NCBI RefSeq assembly: GCF_026241195.1
Contig: NZ_JAPFQO010000011.1
Span: 168,225 to 232,224 of the forward strand
DNA length: 64,000 nucleotides
Direction: 5' to 3'
Source: Pontibacter anaerobius
GTDB taxonomy: Bacteria > Bacteroidota > Bacteroidia > Cytophagales > Hymenobacteraceae
How positions within the stretch are numbered: position 1 is the stretch's first letter; each line of letters begins with the position of its first letter. Position numbers and translations under genes: made by a program. This document shows positions 7,573 to 17,109 of the stretch, in pieces. The notes below the pieces were generated by a model, which was given only the letters and a program-made list of their open reading frames with translations, was not told the origin of the DNA and searched no databases.

Positions 7573-8877
7573 TTAAATCCTTCTGATCTGCGCGCCAAGG
7601 GCGTTCAGGCGACCATCGATGTTCTGGTAGCCGCGGTCGATTTGCTCTACGTTATCGATGATGCTCTTACCTTCGGCTGAGAGGGCCGCGATAAGCAGGG
7701 CCACACCGGCACGGATGTCAGGCGAGGTCATGCGAATGCCTCGCAGTGGGATTTGCTTGTTTTGCCCGATAACAGTAGCGCGGTGCGGGTCGCAAAGTAT
7801 GATCTGGGCACCCATGTCTATCAGCTTGTCCACGAAGAACAGGCGGCTCTCGAACATTTTCTGGTGAATCAGCACCGTTCCTTTGGCCTGTGTGGCTGTT
7901 ACAAGCGCTACGCTCAGCAGGTCGGGTGTCAGGCCCGGCCAGGTATGGTCTGAGATGTTCAGGATGCTTCCGTCAATGTAAGTATCCACTTCGTAACGGT
8001 CCTGGGCCGGAATAAAGATATCATCGCCCCTGAACTCCATTTTAATACCCAAACGCTGAAATGTGTCTGGTATCAGGCCCAACTCCGGAATCTGGCAGTC
8101 TTTAATCGTGATCTCAGATCCCGTCATGGCAGCCATACCTATAAACGAGCCGATCTCGATCATATCGGGCAACATGCGGTGCTCTGTGCCACCCAATTTC
8201 TCAACACCCTCAATTACCAGCAGGTTAGAGCCAATGCCACTTACTTTCGCACCCATGCGGTTAAGCATACGGCTCAGCTGCTGCACATAAGGCTCGCAGG
8301 CGGCGTTGTAAATGGTGGTGGTACCCTCGGCTAGCACAGCCGCCATAAGAATATTGGCGGTACCGGTTACGGAAGCCTCATCCAGCAGCATGTACGCTCC
8401 GTGCAGGCGATCTGCGGTGGCGCTGTAGAATACGTCCGGGGTATCATAGTTAAACTTGGCGCCAAGCTTCTCCAGACCTATAAAGTGCGTGTCCAGGCGG
8501 CGGCGGCCAATTTTGTCTCCACCTGGCTTCGGCATTTTTGCCTCACCGAATCTGGCTAACAATGGACCTACGATCATCACAGAGCCACGGATGGCACGGC
8601 CCTGCTCCACAAACTGGTCAGAGTTAAGGTAGTCCAGGTTAATGTCATCGGCCTGGAAAGTATAAGTATCAGGCGCTTTGCGTGTTACTTTCACCCCCAA
8701 GTCCCGCAGGAGTTCTATGAGTTTATTTACATCCCGGATGTCCGGCACGTTTGAGATCGTTACTGGTTCTGCGGTCAGCAACACGGCGCACAGTATCTGT
8801 AGTGCCTCGTTTTTGGCACCCTGCGGGTAAATATCGCCTTTCAGTTTGTTGCCGCCAATTACTTCAAAAGAAGCCAT
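7573..8877 (-). CDS. murA: UDP-N-acetylglucosamine 1-carboxyvinyltransferase
   Basis: The 434-residue cytosolic enzyme transfers enolpyruvate from PEP to UDP-GlcNAc, the first step of peptidoglycan precursor synthesis. The N-terminal KLKGDIYPQGAKNEAL carries the UDP-GlcNAc-binding Lys/Asn pair. The flexible active-site loop reads PKPGGDKIGRRRLDTH: Asp121 (codon 8515-8517) stands where E. coli has Cys115, the residue fosfomycin alkylates. In other bacteria Cys-to-Asp at this site keeps activity and gives fosfomycin resistance, so resistance at the target is expected. It is co-transcribed with the DUF4290 gene (3-base gap). Confidence 0.96.
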   Translation of the reverse strand: MASFEVIGGNKLKGDIYPQGAKNEALQILCAVLLTAEPVTISNVPDIRDVNKLIELLRDLGVKVTRKAPDTYTFQADDINLDYLNSDQFVEQGRAIRGSVMIVGPLLARFGEAKMPKPGGDKIGRRRLDTHFIGLEKLGAKFNYDTPDVFYSATADRLHGAYMLLDEASVTGTANILMAAVLAEGTTTIYNAACEPYVQQLSRMLNRMGAKVSGIGSNLLVIEGVEKLGGTEHRMLPDMIEIGSFIGMAAMTGSEITIKDCQIPELGLIPDTFQRLGIKMEFRGDDIFIPAQDRYEVDTYIDGSILNISDHTWPGLTPDLLSVALVTATQAKGTVLIHQKMFESRLFFVDKLIDMGAQIILCDPHRATVIGQNKQIPLRGIRMTSPDIRAGVALLIAALSAEGKSIIDNVEQIDRGYQNIDGRLNALGAQIRRI

Positions 8878-8880
8878 GTA

Positions 8881-9540
8881 TTACTTATTTCTTTGATTAG
8901 AGGAACGGTTACTTTTCTTGTTGCGTGGGTTCTGGCTTTGTGAACGCTGCTGGTAGCTGCTATCCTGCTGTCTGCCGCCGCTTGGGTTAGACTCAAACAG
9001 GTTGTTGCTCTCAATATACTGCAGGTTCATGTCCAGTTTCCCGTTAGAGATGTCACGGATATCGCCCAGGATTACATCATCTGTAATATTCTCCTTGTTG
9101 TAAGACTTGTAAAGCGTCTTCATCAGCTTGCCGATGGAAATAATGGCAGCCTCACGCTCTTTTGGTTCCGTAAGCTCGGTAGCGCGCTGTACCAGCAGCT
9201 CCACATTCTGTCCGTAGTGCTTATACTTTGGCGTGCTCAGCGGGTACTCCATCGGCTGCGGCTTGTCGTTCAGGTACTCCATGGCGCTAAGCTTGTAAGG
9301 GGCATCCACATCCAGCGTAGAGCCAGACATCACGAACAGGTGGTTCCACAGTTTTTGCTGGTAATCCTGGGTGTCGCGCAGCTGTGGGTTTAGCTTGGCC
9401 ATCAGGTTTATGAGCAGCTGCGACAGGCGCGTACGCTCGTTTCGGTCTTCAACCTTGGTAATGTAATTTACCAGGTCCTGCACATTGCGGCCGTACTCAC
9501 GCAGCAAAAGGTCTTGTTTAAAGGAGGTACTCGCTTCCAT
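8881..9540 (-). CDS. DUF4290 domain protein
   Basis: The 219-residue cytosolic protein matches the Bacteroidota DUF4290 family. Helical core ends near residue 178 (LDMNLQYIESNNLF); the rest is a low-complexity tail rich in Ser, Gln, Asn, Arg and Lys, likely disordered. Family function is unknown. The gene sits directly before murA with a 3-base gap, an arrangement common in the phylum, which suggests co-regulation with cell-wall synthesis (inference). Confidence 0.88.
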   Translation of the reverse strand: MEASTSFKQDLLLREYGRNVQDLVNYITKVEDRNERTRLSQLLINLMAKLNPQLRDTQDYQQKLWNHLFVMSGSTLDVDAPYKLSAMEYLNDKPQPMEYPLSTPKYKHYGQNVELLVQRATELTEPKEREAAIISIGKLMKTLYKSYNKENITDDVILGDIRDISNGKLDMNLQYIESNNLFESNPSGGRQQDSSYQQRSQSQNPRNKKSNRSSNQRNK

Positions 9541-9559
9541 TATATCTTTTTATGAAATT

Positions 9560-9567
9560 CAAAAATA
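9560..9567 (-). promoter_or_regulatory. -7 promoter element for DUF4290-murA
   Basis: On the minus strand TATTTTTG matches TAnnTTTG, 19 bases before the DUF4290 ATG at 9540. Confidence 0.45.
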
Positions 9568-9621
9568 GGGATTATGAATTATATATTACGCCGGACGATG
9601 AATTTTGACTGAGCGAAACCA

Positions 9622-11871
9622 TTATTCATGTATCCGCAGCTTGGCAAAGCTCAGGAGCAGGGTTTTTTCGCCCACCTCATCAAAGTTAATGATTGCTTTG
9701 GTGCTGTTCCCCTGTGTGTCCATCTTGCTTACTACGCCAAAACCGAACTTAGGGTGCTCTACTTTCATACCTGCTGCCAAGTTTGAAGTATCGCTTGGTT
9801 TAAAGTCGGCAGGGGCGGTGTAATTGCTGGCGGCTTGCTTGCGTGCCGGTGGCTGTACCAGGCTGCTGATGCTGCTTTTGCGCTGCAGCACCCTGTCAAA
9901 AACATTTCCTCCGCTGGCGTGGCTTTCGCCATACTTAAAGTTAATGTATTTCGGATCGATCTCGTCGAGGAAGCGGCTCTTCTCGCAGGCCCGCAGGTTG
10001 CCCCACTGGTAACGGCTGGTGGCGTAGGTTAAGTATAGTTTTTTCTCGGCGCGGGTGATGGCCACGTAAAACAGGCGACGCTCCTCCTCCAGGTCAGCGC
10101 GGGAGTTCAGCATCATCTGGCTCGGGAAGAGGTTTTCCTCCATGCCCACAATAAACACATTCTTAAACTCCAGGCCCTTGGCTGAGTGTATCGTCATCAG
10201 GGTTACAAACTCCCCGTCATCGTCTGCCTTGGTGTCCGCATCCGTAATCAGGGCGATGTCCTGCAGGAAGGCTGACAGGCTTTTATCCTCCTTCTCCGGG
10301 TCGTCCACGTATTCCTTTATACCGTTGAGCAGTTCCTGTATGTTCTCATAACGTGCCAGCCCCTCTACTGTTTTGTCCTGGTACAGTTCATCCACAATCT
10401 TAGACTGCTTGGCAATATGCTTGGCTACCTCAAAGGCATCATGCTGCTCTGCCATGCGGGCAAAATCGCGGATCATGATGGAGAAGTTCTCAATCGTCAG
10501 GCCTACACGGTTCCCAAGAAACTCGCTCGCATTCTGCACCACCTCCCACACACTATGGTTGGTATCATTGGCCACTACAAACAATTTCTGTTCGGTTGTC
10601 TCGCCAATACCCCTTTTCGGGTAGTTGATGACGCGGCGCAGTGCCTGTTCATCGTTCGGGTTCACCGTCAGGCGCAGGTACGCGATCAGGTCCTTTATCT
10701 CCTTGCGCTGGTAAAAAGACAGGCCCCCGATGATCTTATACTTGATGTTCATGCGGCGCAGAGCTTCCTCCATGGCCCTGGACTGCGCGTTGGTGCGGTA
10801 AAGTATGGCGAAGTCGTCGTAGGAGAGGTGGTTGTTCATCTTCTCCTCGAATATGGTAGTTGCTACCAGCTTACCTTCTTCGTTATCCGAGTTGGCCTTG
10901 ATCACCTCGATAAGCGGCCCCTGCTCGTTGTCTGTGAACACATCTTTGCGAAGCTGAGCCGTGTTATTCTTGATAACCGAGTTGGCAGCGTGCACGATGT
11001 TCTTGGTGGAGCGGTAGTTCTGCTCCAGCTTAAATACCTGCAGTTCCGGGTAGTCGCGCTCAAAATTCAGGATGTTCTGGATATCAGCCCCACGGAAGGC
11101 ATAAATAGATTGCGCATCATCGCCTACTACCACAATATTGCGGTTCTGAGCGGCCAGCTTGCGCGTGATCAGGTACTGCGAGTAGTTCGTGTCCTGGTAT
11201 TCGTCCACCATCACGAACTTGAAGATGTTCTGGTACTTGTTTAGTGCGTCCGGGTGGTCTTTAAAGAGCACGTTGGTGTTGAACAGCAAGTCGTCGAAGT
11301 CCATGGCGCCCGCGCGGAAGCAGCGGTTCTGGTACAACTCGTAAATCTTGCCGATTTTAGGACGCATGGCCGCTTCGTCGTCGGCCTGTATGGTAGCATC
11401 GTTGAGGTACTGCTTTACTGAGATCAACTTGTTTTTGGCAGAGGAGATGCGGCCCAGTACTACGTTTGGTTTATACAGCTTATCGTCCAGGTTCATCTCC
11501 TTCACAATGTTGCGAATAAGTGTCTTGGAGTCGTCTGTATCGTAAATAGTGAAGCTTTTAGGGTAACCTATCTTCTCCGCCTCGGCCCTAAGGATGCGTG
11601 AGAATACCGAGTGGAATGTGCCCATCCAGATATTCTTTGCCTCGTTGCCGATAACTTTCTCAATACGGTGGCGCATTTCTTTGGCCGCCTTATTGGTAAA
11701 TGTTAGGGCAAGTATATTAAAGGGATCCACCCCCTGACTGATGAGGTTGGCGATACGATACGTTAATACTCTTGTTTTGCCTGAGCCTGCGCCTGCAATA
11801 ATCATGGCTGGTCCGTCGGTGTGCAGCACCGCCGCGCGCTGCGACTCGTTCAGTAAACTTATATAATCCAT
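9622..11871 (-). CDS. UvrD/PcrA-type 3'-5' DNA helicase
   Basis: Superfamily 1A helicase of 749 residues. Q motif LNESQRAAV (7-15), Walker A GAGSGKT (27-33), Walker B VDEYQDTN, motif III GDDAQSIYAFRGA, motif IV EQNYRST, motif V TIHSAKGLEF and motif VI YVAITRA are all intact. It unwinds DNA during nucleotide-excision and mismatch repair or clears replication conflicts. The C-terminal ~50 residues (HPKFGFGVVSKMD) form the Tudor-like domain that binds RNA polymerase in PcrA. I start at ATG 11871, just after purine-rich AGAGAAGAA; an upstream in-frame extension to 12000 has no conserved residues. Confidence 0.93.
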   Translation of the reverse strand: MDYISLLNESQRAAVLHTDGPAMIIAGAGSGKTRVLTYRIANLISQGVDPFNILALTFTNKAAKEMRHRIEKVIGNEAKNIWMGTFHSVFSRILRAEAEKIGYPKSFTIYDTDDSKTLIRNIVKEMNLDDKLYKPNVVLGRISSAKNKLISVKQYLNDATIQADDEAAMRPKIGKIYELYQNRCFRAGAMDFDDLLFNTNVLFKDHPDALNKYQNIFKFVMVDEYQDTNYSQYLITRKLAAQNRNIVVVGDDAQSIYAFRGADIQNILNFERDYPELQVFKLEQNYRSTKNIVHAANSVIKNNTAQLRKDVFTDNEQGPLIEVIKANSDNEEGKLVATTIFEEKMNNHLSYDDFAILYRTNAQSRAMEEALRRMNIKYKIIGGLSFYQRKEIKDLIAYLRLTVNPNDEQALRRVINYPKRGIGETTEQKLFVVANDTNHSVWEVVQNASEFLGNRVGLTIENFSIMIRDFARMAEQHDAFEVAKHIAKQSKIVDELYQDKTVEGLARYENIQELLNGIKEYVDDPEKEDKSLSAFLQDIALITDADTKADDDGEFVTLMTIHSAKGLEFKNVFIVGMEENLFPSQMMLNSRADLEEERRLFYVAITRAEKKLYLTYATSRYQWGNLRACEKSRFLDEIDPKYINFKYGESHASGGNVFDRVLQRKSSISSLVQPPARKQAASNYTAPADFKPSDTSNLAAGMKVEHPKFGFGVVSKMDTQGNSTKAIINFDEVGEKTLLLSFAKLRIHE

Positions 11872-12097
11872 TTCTTCTCTTCCGCGTGCTTTAAATCCTT
11901 GCAATTTACGAAATACAATTCCTTTTTCAGAACTGCATCTGCTCTTTAGGCTCATTAATCGGGTTAACTTATACTTAGGGTAGTATAAAGTATAAACCAC
12001 CTGTTATATGAACACCTTCTGTGCCTAAAGCGTTTAGCTAAAGGGCAGGTATAACATTTGCTGTAGCCTTGGAATTTTATGCTGATTTGGCCGTGTT

Positions 12098-12128
12098 TTT
12101 GTTTAAAGGCCTATAGCGCTTACTTTTG
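12098..12128 (+). promoter_or_regulatory. Promoter for the Sel1/ankyrin gene
   Basis: TTTG (12098-12101), 19-base spacer and TACTTTTG (12121-12128) match the full Bacteroidota consensus. The start codon follows 29 bases later. Confidence 0.65.
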
Positions 12129-12157
12129 CAAAAGACCAGAACATAATACAGGATACC

Positions 12158-13807
12158 TTGAGACATCATCAAATTATAAAGTATCGCTTAGCAACCCTGA
12201 TAAAACTTTTTCTCTTTTGCCTGCTCGGGGGGCTTAGCCATGTTGGGGTAGCACAGAAAAGCCCTGTGGGCACCGATGCGGTTAAAACCTCTGCTTTAGT
12301 AAAAGACTCTTCTACCGCGAAAAAGGTAACAGGAGCTGCGCCGGCCCCGGTTATAAGGCGTGTCTGGCGCACGCCTGCCATGGATGAGGCCATGTACTAT
12401 TATACCTCGCTCCATTATCAGAAGGCGCAGGAGAAATTCAGGGTCGCGGCGGCAGCAGGGGAGTATGACGCCTATTATTTTCTGGGGCGTATGCACCAGT
12501 ACCGCGAACTGAAGTATGATTCTGTGGAGATAGACACGGTGAAGCAGATACAGAGTGCCGAGAAGTATTTTTCGGCCAACCGCGACTCCGCGCAATATTA
12601 TTATCAGGCAGCACTGGACAGCGGTAGCGTGTTGGCGAACCTTGGCATGGCTGAGCTGATGACCTTGCGCAACGAGGATGACATGCAACGCTTTCTGCAG
12701 CGCATGCGCAATGCGGCCATCACCATAAGAGAGAAGGCTGTGGATGGCGATGCCTTTTGTAACCGTATTTTGGGCAGTATGTACTACACCGGTTACGGCG
12801 AAATGAAGAACCACTCGCTGGCCTTTAACTACCTGCGCCGCGCCGCCGATGCCAATGACGTAGTGGCTTACGCCTCACTGGCAAACCTTTACCTGAACGG
12901 CGAAGGGGTGGAAAAAGACAAAGAAAAAGCTGCTTATTGGCTGCAAAAGGGCATAGAGGCCGGTGAGCGCGAGTCGATGTATACAATGGCGCTTTTATAT
13001 GAAGAAGGTACGCTTGGCGAGGTTAAGGTGGATGATGCCCGCAAACTGTACCGGAAAGCGGTGGCGAAAGGAAGTATGAGTGCCTATGAACAACTGCTGT
13101 ACATTAACCAGACACCAAACCAGAAAGTAGTGATCGGTGCCCTACACCGCGACCCTGAGATGATCAAGCGTGCCCTTGCTGCAGGCGGAGACGCCAATGC
13201 GCAGGACCAGCCAGATGATTACGAGGCTAATTTGCAGAAGCGTACGCCACTGATGCATGCCTTGTACATCCCGATGCTGCTGGAGGATTATGGTGTTGAG
13301 TATGAACCGGAGGCACGGCTGAAAGCGGCTAGTCTGCTAATCAAAAAAGGAGCAGACGTAAATGCGCAGGATATAAATGGTAAAACAGCTTTGCATTATG
13401 TGGTGAGCAGTTCGCGCATCAGAACAGAGTTTTATGAGAATGAGCAGGTGCAACTGCTGGATACTTTGCTGGTGCATGGGGCAGACCCTAACATCAAAGA
13501 TAAGGAGGGGAACACGGTGCTCTCTCAGGCCCTGCACGCTACCATTGGGCAGCATATCGGTATTCTGGAGCTTGAGAAACTGCTGCAGGCCGGTGCCAAC
13601 CCCAACGTGGTAAACAACGAGGGCAAGACGCCGCTTATGCTCGCCTGCGAGATAGATGCGAACTACGAAATCATACTTGCGCTGCTTCAAGCCAATGCTG
13701 ACGTTAGCGTAACCGATAATTCCGGTAAAGCTGCTATAGACTACACCAAGCACGAGAACGTGCAAAACATGTTGCTAGCTGCCGGCTCCCCAGAGAAGCA
13801 AGAGTGA
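12158..13807 (+). CDS. Secreted Sel1-repeat plus ankyrin-repeat protein
   Basis: The 549-residue protein has a signal peptide (hydrophobic KLFLFCLLGGLSHVGVAQ, about 16-33). It is followed by a Sel1/TPR-like solenoid (about 75-320; clear units end in LYLNGEGVEKDKEKAAYWLQKG and ALLYEEGTLGEVKVDDARKLYRKA). The C-terminal ~200 residues are ankyrin repeats with GADVNAQDINGKTALHYV, GADPNIKDKEGNTVL and GANPNVVNNEGKTPLMLA. The start is TTG: there is no ATG or GTG that keeps the signal peptide, and a good promoter sits 30 bases upstream. A periplasmic or surface protein-binding scaffold is inferred. Sel1 and ankyrin arrays in one secreted chain is unusual. Confidence 0.85.
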   Translation: MRHHQIIKYRLATLIKLFLFCLLGGLSHVGVAQKSPVGTDAVKTSALVKDSSTAKKVTGAAPAPVIRRVWRTPAMDEAMYYYTSLHYQKAQEKFRVAAAAGEYDAYYFLGRMHQYRELKYDSVEIDTVKQIQSAEKYFSANRDSAQYYYQAALDSGSVLANLGMAELMTLRNEDDMQRFLQRMRNAAITIREKAVDGDAFCNRILGSMYYTGYGEMKNHSLAFNYLRRAADANDVVAYASLANLYLNGEGVEKDKEKAAYWLQKGIEAGERESMYTMALLYEEGTLGEVKVDDARKLYRKAVAKGSMSAYEQLLYINQTPNQKVVIGALHRDPEMIKRALAAGGDANAQDQPDDYEANLQKRTPLMHALYIPMLLEDYGVEYEPEARLKAASLLIKKGADVNAQDINGKTALHYVVSSSRIRTEFYENEQVQLLDTLLVHGADPNIKDKEGNTVLSQALHATIGQHIGILELEKLLQAGANPNVVNNEGKTPLMLACEIDANYEIILALLQANADVSVTDNSGKAAIDYTKHENVQNMLLAAGSPEKQE

Positions 13808-13828
13808 TTTCTGAATAATATATAATGG

Positions 13829-13859
13829 AAGCAGAGGTGCATAACTCGCACCTCTGCTT
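13829..13859 (+). terminator. Intrinsic terminator after the Sel1/ankyrin gene
   Basis: Arms centred on GCAGAGGTGC (13831-13840) and GCACCTCTGC (13848-13857), extended by A-T pairs, loop ATAACTC, followed by TTTTT. Confidence 0.85.
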
Positions 13860-13932
13860 TTTGTTGCTAAGCTACGGACGCCTGGCAAGTATACCTTCTC
13901 CGCAAACAGCATCTTTTAAACTATTTTCTGCC

Positions 13933-13940
13933 TACCTTTG
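13933..13940 (+). promoter_or_regulatory. -7 promoter element for the DUF3109 gene
   Basis: TACCTTTG is an exact TAnnTTTG match. It lies 73 bases before the chosen start at 14013. Confidence 0.45.
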
Positions 13941-14012
13941 TCTTTCCATTAGCCTGGGAGAAGTATGGCATATAGCTTATACTTCAGCCCTTTTTTATTT
14001 CGTGATTCAACT

Positions 14013-14594
14013 ATGATAGTCCTTCAGAATACCGTAATCAGTGACGATGTGCGCGACCAGTTTTTTGTGTGTAACCTTGAGAAGTGTAAAGGAGCCTGCT
14101 GCGTGGAAGGCGACCTGGGTGCGCCGCTGGATGAGTACGAACTGGATATACTGAAGGATAGCTACGAGCACGTGAAGCCTTATATGTCTGCTGCCGGTTT
14201 AAAGGCGGTGGAGGAGCAGGGGCTGTACATAAAAGATTGGGAGGGCGACTACTCTACCCCAACCATTGGCAACCGGGAGTGTGCCTACGCTATTTACGAC
14301 ACCGACAACACCCTGAAGTGCGCCATTGAGCAAGCCTACTATGATGGCAAGATAGAATGGAAGAAGCCGATTTCCTGCCACCTTTACCCAATCCGGATAA
14401 CGAAATATGATGGTTTTGAAGCCCTGAACTACGACCGCTGGGGCATTTGCAGCTCCGCCTGCAGTTTTGGCCAGGATCTCGGGGTACGCGTGTACCAGTT
14501 CTTGAAAGAGCCCCTTATCCGCAAGTATGGCGAAGGTTGGTACAGTGAGTTGGAGCAGCTGATGGAGAACGAAGAAACAACTACTGGAAACTAA
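14013..14594 (+). CDS. DUF3109 cysteine-cluster protein
   Basis: The 193-residue cytosolic protein belongs to DUF3109. It has two cysteine groups: CNLEKCKGACC near the N-terminus and CHLYP ... CSSACSFG further on, plus single Cys at the ends of RECAYAI and LKCAIEQ. The pattern suggests a metal or iron-sulfur site, but no function is established. I start at ATG 14013 (MIVLQNTVISDDV); the in-frame ATG at 13965 would add 16 unconserved hydrophobic residues. Confidence 0.85.
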   Translation: MIVLQNTVISDDVRDQFFVCNLEKCKGACCVEGDLGAPLDEYELDILKDSYEHVKPYMSAAGLKAVEEQGLYIKDWEGDYSTPTIGNRECAYAIYDTDNTLKCAIEQAYYDGKIEWKKPISCHLYPIRITKYDGFEALNYDRWGICSSACSFGQDLGVRVYQFLKEPLIRKYGEGWYSELEQLMENEETTTGN

Positions 14595-14671
14595 AACCAT
14601 CTGCTTTTTTTCAGAAAGCATGGCCGTGAATTTTAAACTACATATTATTGTACAACTTACATCCCTGTGCT

Positions 14672-15079
14672 ATGTCTCTTGAAAAAAAGTATGATTCGGG
14701 CTTTTATAAGATAGAAGTTGATACTGATAGGAACCTGTTGAAGTCCGTTTGGCTTAGACCTGTAAGTACTGAAGAGCTTATTGCAGGAGGAACCAAGCTT
14801 TATGAGGTGCTGCGCGAGTGTAAGGTGGAGAAAGCAATTGCCGATGCACGTATTCTAACCTCACTCTCAACCGAGTCTAAAGACTGGATGTCAAGCAAAT
14901 TCTACGAGCTTTTGTCGCAAACCCAGCTTAAAAGACTTGCCAGGGTGCTGCCTAGTGAGGTGTACCATAGAATCGCCCTTGAATCTGTGGTAACAAGGGC
15001 GGAGGCGCTTGGGGTAACTAAGTTTGATGTGAAGAATTTTACCAGTCCGGCGGAAGCACTCACTTGGTTAATGAATTAA
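14672..15079 (+). CDS. Small hypothetical protein, possibly STAS/SpoIIAA-like
   Basis: The 135-residue cytosolic protein has alternating strands and helices: VDTDRNLLKSVWLRPVS, YEVLRECKVEKAIADARIL, then a helix pair and a closing strand plus FTSPAEALTWLMN. The ending resembles SpoIIAA-like/STAS proteins of Bacteroidota, where the domain end reads as 'F.d..eAl.WL'. The assignment is by pattern only. The ATG at 14672 is preferred over 14648 because alignment-like content starts at MSLEKKYDSGFY. Terminated by a hairpin. Confidence 0.7.
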   Translation: MSLEKKYDSGFYKIEVDTDRNLLKSVWLRPVSTEELIAGGTKLYEVLRECKVEKAIADARILTSLSTESKDWMSSKFYELLSQTQLKRLARVLPSEVYHRIALESVVTRAEALGVTKFDVKNFTSPAEALTWLMN

Positions 15080-15100
15080 TATCCAAAGTATGATGAAGCA

Positions 15101-15137
15101 AAAAAAAAGCAGCCATTGTTCGATGGCTGCTTTTTTT
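15101..15137. terminator. Bidirectional terminator
   Basis: GCAGCCAT (15109-15116) pairs with ATGGCTGC (15123-15130), loop of 6, flanked by an A-run on the left and a T-run (15131-15137) on the right. It serves convergent genes. Confidence 0.9.
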
Positions 15138-15151
15138 GCTTTAAGTACCTG

Positions 15152-16498
15152 TTACTCAATCGAACCGAAGTCGAAATCTTCCAGATACTTCGTTGTGAAG
15201 TTACCTTCCTTAAACCCTTTGTCGTCCATCAGCTTCAGGTGGAAAGGGATCGTGGTTTTGATGCCTTCAATCACGAACTCGCTCAGGGCGCGTTTCATTT
15301 TCACCAGGGCCTCCTCACGCGTCTGCGCACTTACGATCAGTTTTGCGATCATAGAGTCGTAGTTAGGCGGGATGGTATAGCCAGAATACACATGCGAGTC
15401 TACGCGTACACCGTGTCCACCCGGCATATGCAGGGTAGTAATTTTGCCCGGGCTCGGACGGAATCCGTTTTTCGGATCTTCGGCGTTAATGCGGCACTCG
15501 ATGGCATGCATCTTCGGGTAGTAGTTTTTGCCTGTTATCTTCAGACCGGCGGCCACTTTAATCTGCTCCTTGATCAGGTCGTAATCAATTACTTCCTCTG
15601 TGATCGGGTGCTCCACCTGAATACGCGTGTTCATCTCCATAAAGTAGAAGTCACGGTTCTTGTCTACCAGAAACTCGATGGTACCTACACCTTCATAGTT
15701 GATGGCCTTGGCACCGGCTACAGCCGCTTCGCCCATTTTCTCACGAAGCTCATCCGTGATGAACGGGGAAGGTGTTTCCTCTACCAGTTTCTGGTGGCGT
15801 CGCTGAATAGAGCAGTCGCGCTCAGATAGGTGCGCAACCTGACCGTGCTGGTCGCCGATCAGCTGTATCTCGATGTGGCGCGGCTCCACCACGAATTTCT
15901 CCAGGTAAATGCCGTCGTTTCCGAAAGCTGCCTTAGCTTCCGTACGGGCATCGTTCCATGCTTTTTCAAATTCGGAGTCGTTGTTTACGATGCGCATGCC
16001 ACGGCCACCGCCACCTGCAGTTGCCTTCAGGATAATTGGGTATTTTATTTTCTGGGCAATTTTAAGGCCTTCCTCCACATTCTTCAGCAACCCGTCAGAC
16101 CCTGGAATGGTAGGCACGCCGGCTTTTTTCATGGTGTCCTTCGCAGAAGCCTTGTCGCCCATCTGGTTAATCATATCAGGGGAGGCACCGATGAATTTAA
16201 TTCCGTTTTCGGCACAGATGCGGGAGAACTCAGCGTTCTCAGACAGGAAGCCGTAGCCTGGGTGTATGGCATCAGCGTTGGTGATCTCCGCTGCTGCGAT
16301 AATATTCGGGATGTTAAGGTAAGACTGTGAGCTCGGAGCGGGGCCTATGCATACAGCCTCGTCAGCAAAGCGCACGTGCAGGCTCTCCTTATCTGCTGTA
16401 GAGTACACAGCTACCGTTTTGATACCCATTTCCTTGCAGGTGCGGATAATACGGAGCGCAATCTCGCCTCGGTTGGCGATTAGTATCTTTTTAAACAT
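15152..16498 (-). CDS. accC: Biotin carboxylase subunit of acetyl-CoA carboxylase
   Basis: The 448-residue enzyme carboxylates biotin on AccB using ATP and bicarbonate, the first half-reaction to malonyl-Co[20 protein letters not shown] opens the protein; the ATP-grasp has [12 protein letters not shown] (about 160-171) and catalytic segments [16 protein letters not shown] and [12 protein letters not shown]. The start is ATG 16498; an upstream frame to 16564 lacks family residues. It is third in the efp-accB-accC operon, with a 113-base gap before it that contains a small inverted repeat (16553-16561 with 16574-16582). Confidence 0.97.
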   Translation of the reverse strand: MFKKILIANRGEIALRIIRTCKEMGIKTVAVYSTADKESLHVRFADEAVCIGPAPSSQSYLNIPNIIAAAEITNADAIHPGYGFLSENAEFSRICAENGIKFIGASPDMINQMGDKASAKDTMKKAGVPTIPGSDGLLKNVEEGLKIAQKIKYPIILKATAGGGGRGMRIVNNDSEFEKAWNDARTEAKAAFGNDGIYLEKFVVEPRHIEIQLIGDQHGQVAHLSERDCSIQRRHQKLVEETPSPFITDELREKMGEAAVAGAKAINYEGVGTIEFLVDKNRDFYFMEMNTRIQVEHPITEEVIDYDLIKEQIKVAAGLKITGKNYYPKMHAIECRINAEDPKNGFRPSPGKITTLHMPGGHGVRVDSHVYSGYTIPPNYDSMIAKLIVSAQTREEALVKMKRALSEFVIEGIKTTIPFHLKLMDDKGFKEGNFTTKYLEDFDFGSIE

Positions 16499-16611
16499 AA
16501 GTTCTGATTTGTAGATTTGGAAATGTAGAGATCTACTGTGAAAAAGACATGAAAATGGAGACAATCAATATCATCTCCATTTCCTAATCTTCACATTTTC
16601 AAACCAATGAA

Positions 16612-17106
16612 TTAGCTAGGATCTACCAGGAACAGCGGCTGATCGTACTCTACCGGTGAGGCATTGTCTACCAACACCTTCACGATCTTGCCCGATACTT
16701 CTGATTCGATCTCATTAAACAGCTTCATCGCCTCGATGATGCAGATAACCTGGCCCTTCTTCACCTCATCGCCCACGTTCACGAAAGACGGGTTCTCCGG
16801 GCTGGCAGCGCGGTAGAACGTTCCGATCATAGGGGCCTTGATAGCAATATACTTGCTCTCGTCTGATGCAGGTGCGGCGGCCGGGGCTGGTGCCGGAGCA
16901 GCTGGTGCAGCGGCCGGGGCCGGAGCAGCCTGAGGGGCAGTAGGGGCGTGGGCTGCGTGCGCAGCGCCTGTGTCCTTCACATACGTTACATTCTGGTCCG
17001 GATCACGCTTAACTGAGATCTTAAACTCTTCTGTTTCAATGTTAACCTTATTCAAGCCAGATTTGGCGATAAAGTCGATGAGGTCCTGGATTTCTTTCGC
17101 TTTCAT
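16612..17106 (-). CDS. accB: Biotin carboxyl carrier protein of acetyl-CoA carboxylase
   Basis: The 164-residue protein has an N-terminal helical domain (1-40), an Ala/Pro-rich flexible linker (about 48-82) and a C-terminal biotinyl domain. The biotin-accepting Lys128 lies in [10 protein letters not shown]. It carries carboxybiotin between AccC and the carboxyltransferase. The gene follows efp by 3 bases. accA/accD are not in the window. Confidence 0.97.
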   Translation of the reverse strand: MKAKEIQDLIDFIAKSGLNKVNIETEEFKISVKRDPDQNVTYVKDTGAAHAAHAPTAPQAAPAPAAAPAAPAPAPAAAPASDESKYIAIKAPMIGTFYRAASPENPSFVNVGDEVKKGQVICIIEAMKLFNEIESEVSGKIVKVLVDNASPVEYDQPLFLVDPS

Positions 17107-17109
17107 GTT

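Noticed and set aside
10417..11244. 275-codon open frame on the plus strand
   Set aside because: Lies wholly antisense to the UvrD/PcrA helicase; composition is that of a shadow frame.
11872..12000. 43-residue N-terminal extension of the helicase
   Set aside because: No conserved residues; family N-terminus and purine-rich stretch fit ATG 11871.
15116..15829. 237-codon open frame on the plus strand
   Set aside because: Antisense to accC; shadow frame.
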